From positions 1 to 7,657 of the forward strand of contig JAIRMI010000088.1 of the NCBI GenBank assembly GCA_031258795.1: a DNA stretch of 7,657 nucleotides. The letters are read 5' to 3'. The notes below the pieces were generated by a model that saw only the letters and a list, made by a program, of their open reading frames with translations, was not told where the DNA came from and searched no databases. Each line of letters opens with the position of its first letter. Positions within the stretch are counted from its first letter, which is position 1. A program made the translations under genes and the position numbers. This document shows positions 1 to 6,347 of the stretch, one piece after another. The stretch is from Puniceicoccales bacterium (GTDB taxonomy: Bacteria > Verrucomicrobiota > Verrucomicrobiia > Opitutales > JAIRKQ01).

Positions 1-57
1 CTGGATACGAAGATTAAACACTCCACTTAAAAAAGTAAGCCATTCTATTCTTTCCAT
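1..57 (-). CDS. Possible start of a protein gene running off the left edge (very uncertain)
   Basis: On the minus strand an ATG at 57-55 opens a frame that stays open to the window edge for 19 codons, beginning MERIEWLTFLSGVF, a mildly hydrophobic start. It would be co-directional with galE and about 190 bases downstream of its stop. There is no recognisable Shine-Dalgarno sequence before the ATG, and 19 open codons are expected by chance. It is listed only because the gene would be cut by the edge; the product cannot be named. Confidence 0.15.
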   Translation of the reverse strand, partial: MERIEWLTFLSGVFNLRIQ

Positions 58-248
58 AAAAATACACAGATGTTTTTGGTTTGTGAACTTTTTAGGAATT
101 CAGATAGGGTCCAAGGAAAGCGAAAAACACCCGCACTTTGCCTATCTAAAACTTGGAAGCGCAAGCAAGTAAAACATGGGATAAAACTTACTTTTGTTCC
201 TTGTTTTGGTTTTGTCGGTTTTTCAGAATTGAAAAAACGTAGAAAATT

Positions 249-1223
249 TTAAAACTTCTTATTTTTTTCCCAATTCCAGGCAGTTTGAATTATCCGCTCA
301 ATGTCTGTATACCTTGGAACCCAACGGAGAATTTCTTTAGCTTTTTCATTACTGGCGTATAGTTTTGAAGGGTCTCCTTCCCGTCGAGGGGCGTATTCCA
401 CGGGGCATTTCTTCCCCGTGATTTTTTCAGCGGCCCCTATGATTTCTTTGACTGATGTGGGAACGCCCGTACCTAGATTCAATCCACCGCTAAACCTATC
501 CGTTGCTTCGAGGGCGAGCCTGTGCGCTTCGGCTAAGTCCTCAACGTGAATGTAGTCTCTCAGGCAGGTGCCGTCTGGAGTATCGTAATCGCTACCAAAA
601 ATTTTCACATTTTCCCGTTCACCATTTATAGCCTTTAAAACGAGGGGTATGAGATGTGTTTCGGGATTGTGAGATTCTCCTATTTGCCCATCCTTATCCG
701 CTCCACTTGCGTTGAAATAGCGGAGGGCAATGTGGGAAAGTCCGTAGGCTTTGTGATAATCCTCAAAAATGCGTTCAATCATGAGCTTTGATTGTCCGTA
801 TGGATTTATGGGACTCTTGGGATGTGCTTCGTCAATTGGAGTGTACTGCGGGCTTCCAAAAATAGCGGCAGTGGATGAGAACACTATTTTTTTTACACCG
901 TGCCCCACCATGGAGTCGAGCAAGTTCAAGGTCCCGACGACATTGTTTCGATAATACTTAGCGGGATCGGCAACGGATTCTCCCACTTGTATAAATGCGG
1001 CAAGATGTATAACGGCATCTATTTTGTGCTTATCAAAAACCCTATCTATGGATCTTACATCGAGTAGATCGGCCTGCTCAAACTCATCCGTGAGTACCGC
1101 TTGCCTATGGCCAAAAGACAAATTATCTGCAACAATTGGTTCGTAGCAGTTCCCTAATAGGCTCTTGACCACATGGGATCCTATGTAACCCGCGCCACCA
1201 AAAACTAAAATTCTTCCGCTCAT
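249..1223 (-). CDS. galE: UDP-glucose 4-epimerase GalE
   Basis: Cytoplasmic, NAD-dependent interconversion of UDP-glucose and UDP-galactose, the step linking the Leloir pathway to the synthesis of galactose-containing surface glycans. The 324 residues match the usual bacterial GalE length. An extended short-chain dehydrogenase fold is clear: dinucleotide-binding GGAGYIGS at residues 9-16, HLAAF near 73-77, the SST of the catalytic triad at 116-118, catalytic YGQSK with Tyr142 and Lys146, RYFNASGA at 168-175, the substrate-binding stretch GTCLRDYIHVEDLA at 218-231, and RREGDP at 280-285. An in-frame TAA lies five codons upstream of the chosen ATG, so the start cannot be much earlier; AAGGG about nine bases before it is a reasonable ribosome site. 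The gene stands alone, 214 bases beyond the stop of the 820-residue gene on the same strand. No other galactose or polysaccharide genes are visible. A close 4-epimerase acting on UDP-GlcNAc cannot be excluded, but the sequence is typical GalE. Confidence 0.95.
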   Translation of the reverse strand: MSGRILVFGGAGYIGSHVVKSLLGNCYEPIVADNLSFGHRQAVLTDEFEQADLLDVRSIDRVFDKHKIDAVIHLAAFIQVGESVADPAKYYRNNVVGTLNLLDSMVGHGVKKIVFSSTAAIFGSPQYTPIDEAHPKSPINPYGQSKLMIERIFEDYHKAYGLSHIALRYFNASGADKDGQIGESHNPETHLIPLVLKAINGERENVKIFGSDYDTPDGTCLRDYIHVEDLAEAHRLALEATDRFSGGLNLGTGVPTSVKEIIGAAEKITGKKCPVEYAPRREGDPSKLYASNEKAKEILRWVPRYTDIERIIQTAWNWEKNKKF

Positions 1224-1252
1224 TTCATCTTTCCCTTAGCAAGAATTCAATT

Positions 1253-1260
1253 ACCTCCTT
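1253..1260 (-). promoter_or_regulatory. Perfect Shine-Dalgarno-like AAGGAGGT far upstream of galE
   Basis: Read on the minus strand, AAGGAGGT is a perfect anti-16S match but lies 29 bases before the galE ATG, too far to serve it directly. A TAA in the galE frame lies between the two, so there is no longer GalE. A TTG about 11 bases after this site opens only a tiny frame (TTG CTA AGG GAA AGA TGA) that ends 4 bases before the galE ATG. It may load ribosomes onto a mini-cistron coupled to galE, may be a standby site, or may be chance. Confidence 0.3.
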
Positions 1261-1348
1261 CTTTCTCTTCTAGGGTAGGGCTTTTATTATTTTTTTGTAA
1301 ATCTTCAAGAAAACTTTAGTTGAAATAAGGTAACACTGGAAGGTGGAA

Positions 1349-1373
1349 GGCGAAACTATGTACAAATTTCGCC
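1349..1373. repeat. Short inverted repeat (7-bp arms)
   Basis: GGCGAAA at 1349-1355 and TTTCGCC at 1367-1373 are perfect complements around an 11-base loop. It sits next to the stronger palindrome at 1376-1399 in the spacer between galE and the 820-residue gene. No U-rich tract follows on either strand, so it does not look like a standard intrinsic terminator. Confidence 0.35.
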
Positions 1374-1375
1374 CC

Positions 1376-1399
1376 TTGCTGATATCATAATATCAGCAA
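1376..1399. repeat. Perfect 10-bp inverted repeat with 4-base loop
   Basis: TTGCTGATAT at 1376-1385 pairs perfectly with ATATCAGCAA at 1390-1399 around the loop CATA. It lies 39 bases beyond the stop codon of the 820-residue gene and upstream of galE, both on the minus strand. The stem could end or stabilise the 3' end of that transcript, or be an operator in front of galE. The sequence after the stem on the minus strand is GGGGCGAAA, not a T run, so a canonical Rho-independent terminator is not supported. Confidence 0.5.
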
Positions 1400-1437
1400 C
1401 GAGCATAACCCGAACCAAAGGGCTACTTCTCCTCAAA

Positions 1438-3900
1438 TTAGGGATTGTATTCGTACTTCGTGAAAACATTGGGATATACGACAAGTTCTTCCACTTCAGA
1501 ATCGAGAGGTGTTCTGTTAGGCCCACAAGTGAGTTGAACTTGTATAGGGCTAATTTTTTTCAAATATATAAAGCTTTCTCCTCTTGGAAAGCCAACATAA
1601 TTTGCGTGGCCGATCCTAACTTCTTCTCCGACTGACATAGCATCCACATCATAGTGGCCGGATGTTAGCGTGAATGCATGATCTTGGGTTCCTGCTACAA
1701 TAGCCTGTCCGGGTTTTAAACGGCATGATGGATTGGGAGAGGATCCAAATTCCAGCGCCTGCAATAGTGGTTGCATATCGGCCGTGTCAAAGATGGCATC
1801 CCGTGCAGGATTTGTTATCCTGTTAACGGCTACATCGTATGCCCCTCCATTTGGAAGATTGAGCAAGTTTTCTATTAAAAGTTCAGTACATCCACCTATT
1901 TTGCCATCTGCCTGCCGTATGGCATCGGCAATTACTTGAGCATCCGACTTTCCCATCCTGGCGGCCTTCTGTATCCCTGATAATATGTCCATTATGTAGC
2001 TTCCCATCGCCTCCGTTATTGCCGTTTCATTTAATGAACGCGTAACATTTATGTACGGAGTCCATTGGCGATCCCAGACTATTTTATCCGTGAGATTTGT
2101 TGCAATGGCATTGCTTATTACACGCATTATTTCGTTCCCCATTCCCATTTTGTTTGCCTCATTTGTCTCATTTATTTTGCGAAGACATACATCATAAATG
2201 GAGTCTTTCACCACATTTATTTCGTAAGAATGTATCGAAAGTAAAGCAAGGGCGGAGATTGCTTTTTGATAAATGTCACCGCTGCCAGCTCTCACACCAA
2301 TGCCTCGGACATCAATGCTCAGCTCCGAACGATTAGAGCCGAGAAAAAAGGCATTGAAATCCGCCCTGTCCTCCCTGATCAATTTGTCAACAAACCGCAT
2401 ATAACCCGATGGGTCATTCGCCCACATGGTGTCCAATATTGACGTCGCGAAGCAAGAGCCCTCCCTACTTTTTTGGTAGGGATATATGAGGGCATTGTAT
2501 ATGAATTTGACCCTGTCGGCAGGGTCTCCGTAGCTATTTGCAATTCCTATGAACTCGTTGAAAAGTGCCTCATTTTCTTGAAACTGTGAAAATCTGCGGT
2601 AGAAGTATTCCAACCTACCCATCAAGATGCCGTCTTGTCTGTATGTTGCGCTAATATGTGCTAGGGTGTCAGTTAAGACATCTCTAGATAATCTGTTGTC
2701 TTTTATTGCAGTGGCCAGAATGGTCGAAATATTCACCATGGCCGGCTCCATGCCGCGCAGCGCCGAGCTATTACGTCCTCCAGCAGAAACAATTTGTCTT
2801 TTCAAGTTTCGGATTCGCTGTTTATTTTTTCTTATTTGTGCTCGTGATCTACCGGTATCAGTTAAATTTCTATTTTCCTCCTCCAGCCTAGTTTTTTCAT
2901 TCATTAAGTTCGCCATTTTAGCAACCTCTTCTATGCCTGCTGCAATTGCGGCGGTTGTATTTCCAGATTGAGTCGTGTTTTGAGATTGGCGCCGAAATTG
3001 GCGCCGCGTTCCCGTTCTTTCCGTTGTAGTATGCTTTGAAGTATGCCTAGATTTCCTTCTTTTCCTTGCTGAAGCACCTGAGCAAACATTTTCACTGGCA
3101 TCGTCCACTCCTTCCCGTAGCTCGGGAATACTGCTCCCCATTGCCGTTGAATTAGCAGCTGTGTCCAGTGGTTCCGTGCCCTTCGCCTCTAAGGAGGCGA
3201 AGGGCGGTGCAAATCCACAACTTTCATCGATTGGCGCAGGCTCCATCGTGATACCCCATTCCTCAATTTGGTGAGCGGGAACGGGTGGTGTGGACGATGA
3301 ACGAGGCCTGGCTGGCATTGTTGCCATCGTGCCAATCCGTTTATTAGCTTGGTAAGCGAAATGGATTGGTCTCGGATTTGATACAAAGGGCAGCACGTAA
3401 CTTTCGTTAATTGGCGCAAGTTCCCCATCTATCGTAGGCAATGCCATTGCAGCACCCCATTCCTCAACTTGGTGAATAGGAACGGGTGGCCTTGGGTTTG
3501 GTGCAGGGGGTGGAAGGGGTGGTGTGGACGATGAACGAGGACTGGCCGGCATTGTTGGCCTGTTCGGTACTGTTGCCAAGGCATCAACTCTTCGTTGTAA
3601 GACCTTTAAAGAAGGATTTACGGCTCTTTCGTGCAAATCAGGGGGCAGGGGACTGGAAAAAGCACTGGTAAGAGTCCCACATAGAACCACCTTTTCGAGA
3701 AAACTTAGGTTGCTTAGCCGTCTATTGGGAATTCCCGAGAATAAGGGTATGCCGGCCAGCCGTGGTTCTATCCTGTGAAATTTTTCTTCACGGGCCCTTA
3801 TAGTACGAAACTCCCCGTTAGTATGGCGAGCTCTTCCGGTTGTATGGAATACCCCGCTGCAGTTTCGTCCACTGTAATTTTGTCCTCCAATCTTTTTCAT
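1438..3900 (-). CDS. Large unknown protein with proline-rich repeats, basic cluster, coiled coil and papain-like Cys/His motifs; candidate effector protease
   Basis: I do not recognise this 820-residue protein by name. In order: a basic, hydrophilic leader (1-62); a hydrophobic stretch VVLCGTLTSAF (71-81); a proline-rich region with an imperfect duplication (117-172 and 195-234); a basic cluster starting ARKRRKSRH (278-286) and rich in Arg, Lys and Thr to about 306; a likely coiled coil (about 322-372, EKTRLEEENRNL and following); and a mostly helical C-terminal region. Within the last, Gln476 is followed by GSCFATS with Cys483, and further on come DHAFTL with His741 and GHANYVGF with Asn767. 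That order and spacing resemble papain-fold (clan CA) cysteine proteases, so proteolysis is inferred, not shown. The ATG has TAGGA seven bases upstream. It is transcribed toward galE and away from grpE. A secreted effector acting in a host is one reading; a surface or structural protein is another. The frame is intact, and I am confident it is a real gene. Confidence 0.85.
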   Translation of the reverse strand: MKKIGGQNYSGRNCSGVFHTTGRARHTNGEFRTIRAREEKFHRIEPRLAGIPLFSGIPNRRLSNLSFLEKVVLCGTLTSAFSSPLPPDLHERAVNPSLKVLQRRVDALATVPNRPTMPASPRSSSTPPLPPPAPNPRPPVPIHQVEEWGAAMALPTIDGELAPINESYVLPFVSNPRPIHFAYQANKRIGTMATMPARPRSSSTPPVPAHQIEEWGITMEPAPIDESCGFAPPFASLEAKGTEPLDTAANSTAMGSSIPELREGVDDASENVCSGASARKRRKSRHTSKHTTTERTGTRRQFRRQSQNTTQSGNTTAAIAAGIEEVAKMANLMNEKTRLEEENRNLTDTGRSRAQIRKNKQRIRNLKRQIVSAGGRNSSALRGMEPAMVNISTILATAIKDNRLSRDVLTDTLAHISATYRQDGILMGRLEYFYRRFSQFQENEALFNEFIGIANSYGDPADRVKFIYNALIYPYQKSREGSCFATSILDTMWANDPSGYMRFVDKLIREDRADFNAFFLGSNRSELSIDVRGIGVRAGSGDIYQKAISALALLSIHSYEINVVKDSIYDVCLRKINETNEANKMGMGNEIMRVISNAIATNLTDKIVWDRQWTPYINVTRSLNETAITEAMGSYIMDILSGIQKAARMGKSDAQVIADAIRQADGKIGGCTELLIENLLNLPNGGAYDVAVNRITNPARDAIFDTADMQPLLQALEFGSSPNPSCRLKPGQAIVAGTQDHAFTLTSGHYDVDAMSVGEEVRIGHANYVGFPRGESFIYLKKISPIQVQLTCGPNRTPLDSEVEELVVYPNVFTKYEYNP
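3199..3552 (-). repeat. Imperfect duplication of a proline-rich module inside the 820-residue gene
   Basis: Two related units encode residues 117-172 (bases 3552-3385) and 195-234 (bases 3318-3199). Both begin MPA-x-PRSSSTPP, continue with VP-x-HQ-(V/I)-EEWG and PxID, and end ES...PF. The first unit carries an extra PPPAPNPRPP-type stretch and a longer middle, so the copies differ in length. DNA identity is still obvious, for example GGTGGTGTGGACGATGAACG occurs in both (plus-strand sense), which suggests a fairly recent duplication. The run of prolines has PxxP patterns of the kind bound by SH3- or WW-type domains, though no partner can be named. Confidence 0.8.
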
Positions 3901-4437
3901 GTTAATTTCCTACATTTTTTTAAAAAACAGTAATATTTAGGATATTTTTTAATAAATAAAAGCTTTCTTGCATAAAAATTAGCACTACGCGAATCTCAAA
4001 AAGAAGAGCTAAAAAGAGGAAAAGTCCTAGGGAAGATGAATGGAAAAAACAACCCTAAGACTGACGAAATTTTTTGTGTTAATAAGATGATCTTTGCAAG
4101 AAAAAAAAGATAGAACAAAGGGAAAGGAAAGGGCAGAAAAAACGGTCCATCACAGAGACCATGATCGAAAGATTTAAAAATTTCTTCGGCGGAATACTTT
4201 CCCGTTTTCGCTCCGCACAATCCCCTTATTCTACTGCTTGCGCGGCTATTATTGCCTTCATTCCGCCTCCTCTTTTTTGAGTTTCGCGTTGATTTATAGT
4301 ATAAATTTTTTCTACTATGCGCACATTTTGTGACTCGTATCCACCCCATATCATTTTCTAAATTACTGTTTGTATGTCTATATATCTGTTCTACATATCC
4401 ATTTATAGTGGAATAATGATAGCAAATTTGGTAAAAA

Positions 4438-4466
4438 TTGTAATGAGAAATTCACAAAAATAAAAA
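4438..4466 (+). promoter_or_regulatory. Weak candidate promoter for the grpE operon
   Basis: TTGTAA at 4438-4443 and TAAAAA at 4461-4466 are separated by 17 bases, the standard spacing for a vegetative sigma-70-type promoter, and point toward grpE. The match to consensus is modest and AT-rich DNA gives such hits often. No sigma-32 type heat-shock promoter or CIRCE element was seen. Confidence 0.2.
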
Positions 4467-4489
4467 TATCTTAGGAGAAACGCGATACT

Positions 4490-4534
4490 ATGGGCAAAAT
4501 TGTCTTTACAGTTCTGCGAACTTCTGCCAGTTAG
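4490..4534 (+). CDS. Possible 14-codon leader ORF upstream of grpE
   Basis: ATG at 4490 opens a short frame, MGKIVFTVLRTSAS, ending at TAG 4532-4534. A good ribosome-binding sequence, TTAGGAGAAA (4471-4480), lies upstream with AGGAG about 11 bases from the ATG; this is a better site than any in front of grpE itself. The frame ends 88 bases before the chosen grpE ATG. It could be a leader peptide that affects expression of the chaperone operon, or the ribosome site may be fortuitous. The peptide has no recognisable regulatory codon runs. Confidence 0.2.
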   Translation: MGKIVFTVLRTSAS

Positions 4535-4621
4535 TAGATAAAAGCGTTTCGTGTATTGTTGAATTATAGTGAAATGGGGCGGGTTGGCACGAATTTTGCT
4601 ACATTTTCACGGAAAACAGTT

Positions 4622-5197
4622 ATGGCAAAGAATTGCAAAGATTTTAATGAAATGGGCGGATATCAATGTTCGCAGTGTTCGAAGGAAAATGGAGCTTCCG
4701 GTACCGATGATGGTGCAGTGGATACGGAGGCTAAGATGAGTGATTTGCAAGCAAAGCTAGAAGCTCAAAAGGATCTTTATTTAAGGGCATTAGCCGATTT
4801 GGACAATTTTAAGAAGCGCATGCAGAAAGATCGGGAGGAAATTCGTATCACCATGACCGGTGCTGTAATTGAGGACCTCCTGCCCGTTTTGGATCATTTT
4901 GATCTCGGGCTACAGTCTGCAAAAAATCATGGAGCCGAAGAGATTGTGGCCGGATTTGGCATGGTTTTTGAACAGTTGAAGAGGATTTTGGCTTCCTATG
5001 GGTTGAGTGAAGTTGTTCCGCTGCACCAAAGTTTTAACCCCCATGAGCAGGAGTGTGTGCGCCGCGAATATGTGGAAAATTTGCAGGAAAACACGGTAAG
5101 CTGCGTGGTTCGCAAGGGCTACAAGCTGGATGATCGCCTGATTCGTCCAGCAATGGTGATCGTATCGACGAAACAAGGGGCCGAAGCCCATGGTTAG
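4622..5197 (+). CDS. grpE: Nucleotide exchange factor GrpE
   Basis: Cytoplasmic co-chaperone that dimerises and releases ADP from DnaK, working with DnaJ in protein folding and stress recovery. With the ATG at 4622 it is 191 residues, normal for GrpE. A long N-terminal helix (SDLQAKLEAQKDLYLRALADLDNFKKRMQKDREE) holds the conserved LRALADLDNFKKR pattern. Then come the helical bundle segment LLPVLDHFDLGL and the C-terminal beta domain, with FNPHEQECV (family FDPxxHEAV), VVRKGYKLDDRLIRPAMV and a final VS. The start is uncertain: the frame is open back to a TTG at 4556, and an ATG at 4574 is also possible; 4622 has GGA eight bases upstream. The first 20 residues are unusual in carrying Cys5 and a CSQC pair (16 and 19). 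The stop overlaps the dnaJ start by eight bases, so the two are coupled. dnaK and hrcA are not adjacent. Confidence 0.93.
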   Translation: MAKNCKDFNEMGGYQCSQCSKENGASGTDDGAVDTEAKMSDLQAKLEAQKDLYLRALADLDNFKKRMQKDREEIRITMTGAVIEDLLPVLDHFDLGLQSAKNHGAEEIVAGFGMVFEQLKRILASYGLSEVVPLHQSFNPHEQECVRREYVENLQENTVSCVVRKGYKLDDRLIRPAMVIVSTKQGAEAHG

Positions 5198-6347
5198 GGA
5201 GGATTACTATTCGCTGCTTGGCGTAGCTAAAAATGCCACCGAGGATGAGATAAAGAAGGCGTACCGCAAGATGGCGCTGAAGTATCATCCGGATAAAAAT
5301 CCCGGCGATAAGGCAGCGGAGGAGAAGTTTAAGAAAATTTCCGAGGCCTACGAAGTTTTGCACGATGGGGACAAGCGGGCTGCCTATGATCGTTACGGCC
5401 ATTCCGCCTTTGACAGCGGAGGGGGCCGTTCCCAGTCCTACTCTTACAGCGGAAACTTTCGCGATGCGACGGATATTTTTAGTGAGGTGTTTGGAAATAG
5501 TGGATTTGGTGATTTATTTGGCTTTGGTAGCCGTTCCCAGGCTTCGCGCAATCGTGCTTGCCGCGGTGCCGATCTGATGTACACCCTGCAAATTTCCCTA
5601 AAAGATGCGTTTACCGGAGTGGAAAAAATCATTAAATATCACCGCCATGCACAGTGCAAGGTCTGTGGTGGTACCGGTGCTGAAAAAGATACAAAGCGGA
5701 CGACCTGCCCGACCTGTGGCGGTTCGGGGTTTGTGAGCATGAGCCAGGGATTCTTTCACATGCAGCAGACCTGCTCCCGGTGTGAAGGGAGCGGGTCAAT
5801 TTTGGAAAAGCCGTGCGCTTCCTGCAGGGGCAGCGGTGTGGTTGTTGAGGAAAGCAAAGCTAAGGTGAAAATTCCTGCCGGTGTGTACGATGGGACAAAA
5901 TTGCGTCTCAGCGGTTATGGCGAGGCGGGGCAAAATGGTGGCCCGACAGGAGACCTTTACGTGGTGATCAATGTTGCCGATGACCGCCTTTTTGAGCGCC
6001 ATGAGGACGACTTGTATTGCTCGCAGAAGATCCCATTTGTCATCGCCGCCCTTGGCGGGGAGGTGGAAGTGGTGACCATCGATGGAAAATGTTCCCTAAA
6101 GATTCCGGAAGGGACGCAATGTGGCGCTGTTTTACGGCTGAAAAATCAGGGAATGCCCCATATGAATGGGAGCAACCGGGGAAGTCAGTACGTTCAAGTG
6201 GATATCGATGTGCCAAAAAGCTTGAATAAGGACCAGCGGGAAGCGCTGGAAAATTTTGCCAAAAACCTGGGTGTGACGGTGAATAAGCAGGCTGGATTTT
6301 TTCAAAAGTTGAAGGATAAAATTAACGATAAGCTCGATGATCTATGA
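5190..6347 (+). CDS. dnaJ: Chaperone protein DnaJ (class A J-domain protein)
   Basis: Co-chaperone that binds unfolded protein, delivers it to DnaK and stimulates DnaK ATP hydrolysis through its J domain. At 385 residues it is full length and has all class A parts: the J domain (about 1-70) with HPD at 33-35 in YHPDKNPGD; a Gly/Phe/Ser-rich linker (about 76-117); four zinc-binding CxxCxGxG motifs starting at Cys156, 173, 195 and 209, which bind two zinc ions; two beta-sandwich substrate-binding domains (about 220-340, with KIPAGVYDGTKLRLSGYGEAG); and a C-terminal dimerisation helix region. The ATG overlaps the grpE stop (ATGGTTAG), and the dnaJ stop overlaps the next start as ATGA, so all three genes are probably translated as a coupled unit. 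No defects are seen. Confidence 0.97.
   Translation: MVREDYYSLLGVAKNATEDEIKKAYRKMALKYHPDKNPGDKAAEEKFKKISEAYEVLHDGDKRAAYDRYGHSAFDSGGGRSQSYSYSGNFRDATDIFSEVFGNSGFGDLFGFGSRSQASRNRACRGADLMYTLQISLKDAFTGVEKIIKYHRHAQCKVCGGTGAEKDTKRTTCPTCGGSGFVSMSQGFFHMQQTCSRCEGSGSILEKPCASCRGSGVVVEESKAKVKIPAGVYDGTKLRLSGYGEAGQNGGPTGDLYVVINVADDRLFERHEDDLYCSQKIPFVIAALGGEVEVVTIDGKCSLKIPEGTQCGAVLRLKNQGMPHMNGSNRGSQYVQVDIDVPKSLNKDQREALENFAKNLGVTVNKQAGFFQKLKDKINDKLDDL

Larger units (their letters stand above)
3901..4555. other. Divergent AT-rich intergenic region
   Basis: This 655-base stretch separates the minus-strand 820-residue gene from the plus-strand grpE operon and must hold the promoters of both. It is AT-rich with strand-biased purine runs (about 4003-4140). 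I see no tRNA, no CRISPR repeats and no CIRCE heat-shock operator; TTAGCACTA at about 3979 resembles a CIRCE left arm but lacks the partner arm at the right spacing. A 117-codon minus-strand frame at 4349-3996 exists, but its C-terminal half is low-complexity Phe/Pro/Leu made by the purine runs and it has no ribosome site, so I do not call it. GGCGGAA near 4190 and TTCCGCC near 4262 are complementary and could pair in a transcript; this is weak. Confidence 0.6.

Noticed and set aside
219..236. Hairpin TTTTTCA-GAAT-TGAAAAA after galE as a terminator
   Set aside because: The stem is almost all A/T, hence weak, and no T tract follows it on the minus strand, so termination is not supported.
70..252. 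60-codon plus-strand frame in the left-hand gap
   Set aside because: No ribosome site, composition shaped by local A/T runs and many Lys/Arg codons, no recognisable domain, and it overlaps the galE stop.
3979..4012. TTAGCACTA ... GCTAA, a possible CIRCE heat-shock operator
   Set aside because: The CIRCE consensus needs TTAGCACTC, nine bases, then GAGTGCTAA. Here the right arm is only GCTAA and the spacing is far too long.
4190..4266. GGCGGAA/TTCCGCC pairing as a small structured RNA
   Set aside because: Only seven pairs across about 65 bases, with no promoter, terminator or known RNA motif.
3996..4349. 117-codon minus-strand frame upstream of the 820-residue gene
   Set aside because: The C-terminal half is a low-complexity Phe/Pro/Leu translation of purine runs, there is no ribosome site, and nothing resembles a known family. 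A small membrane protein cannot be fully excluded.
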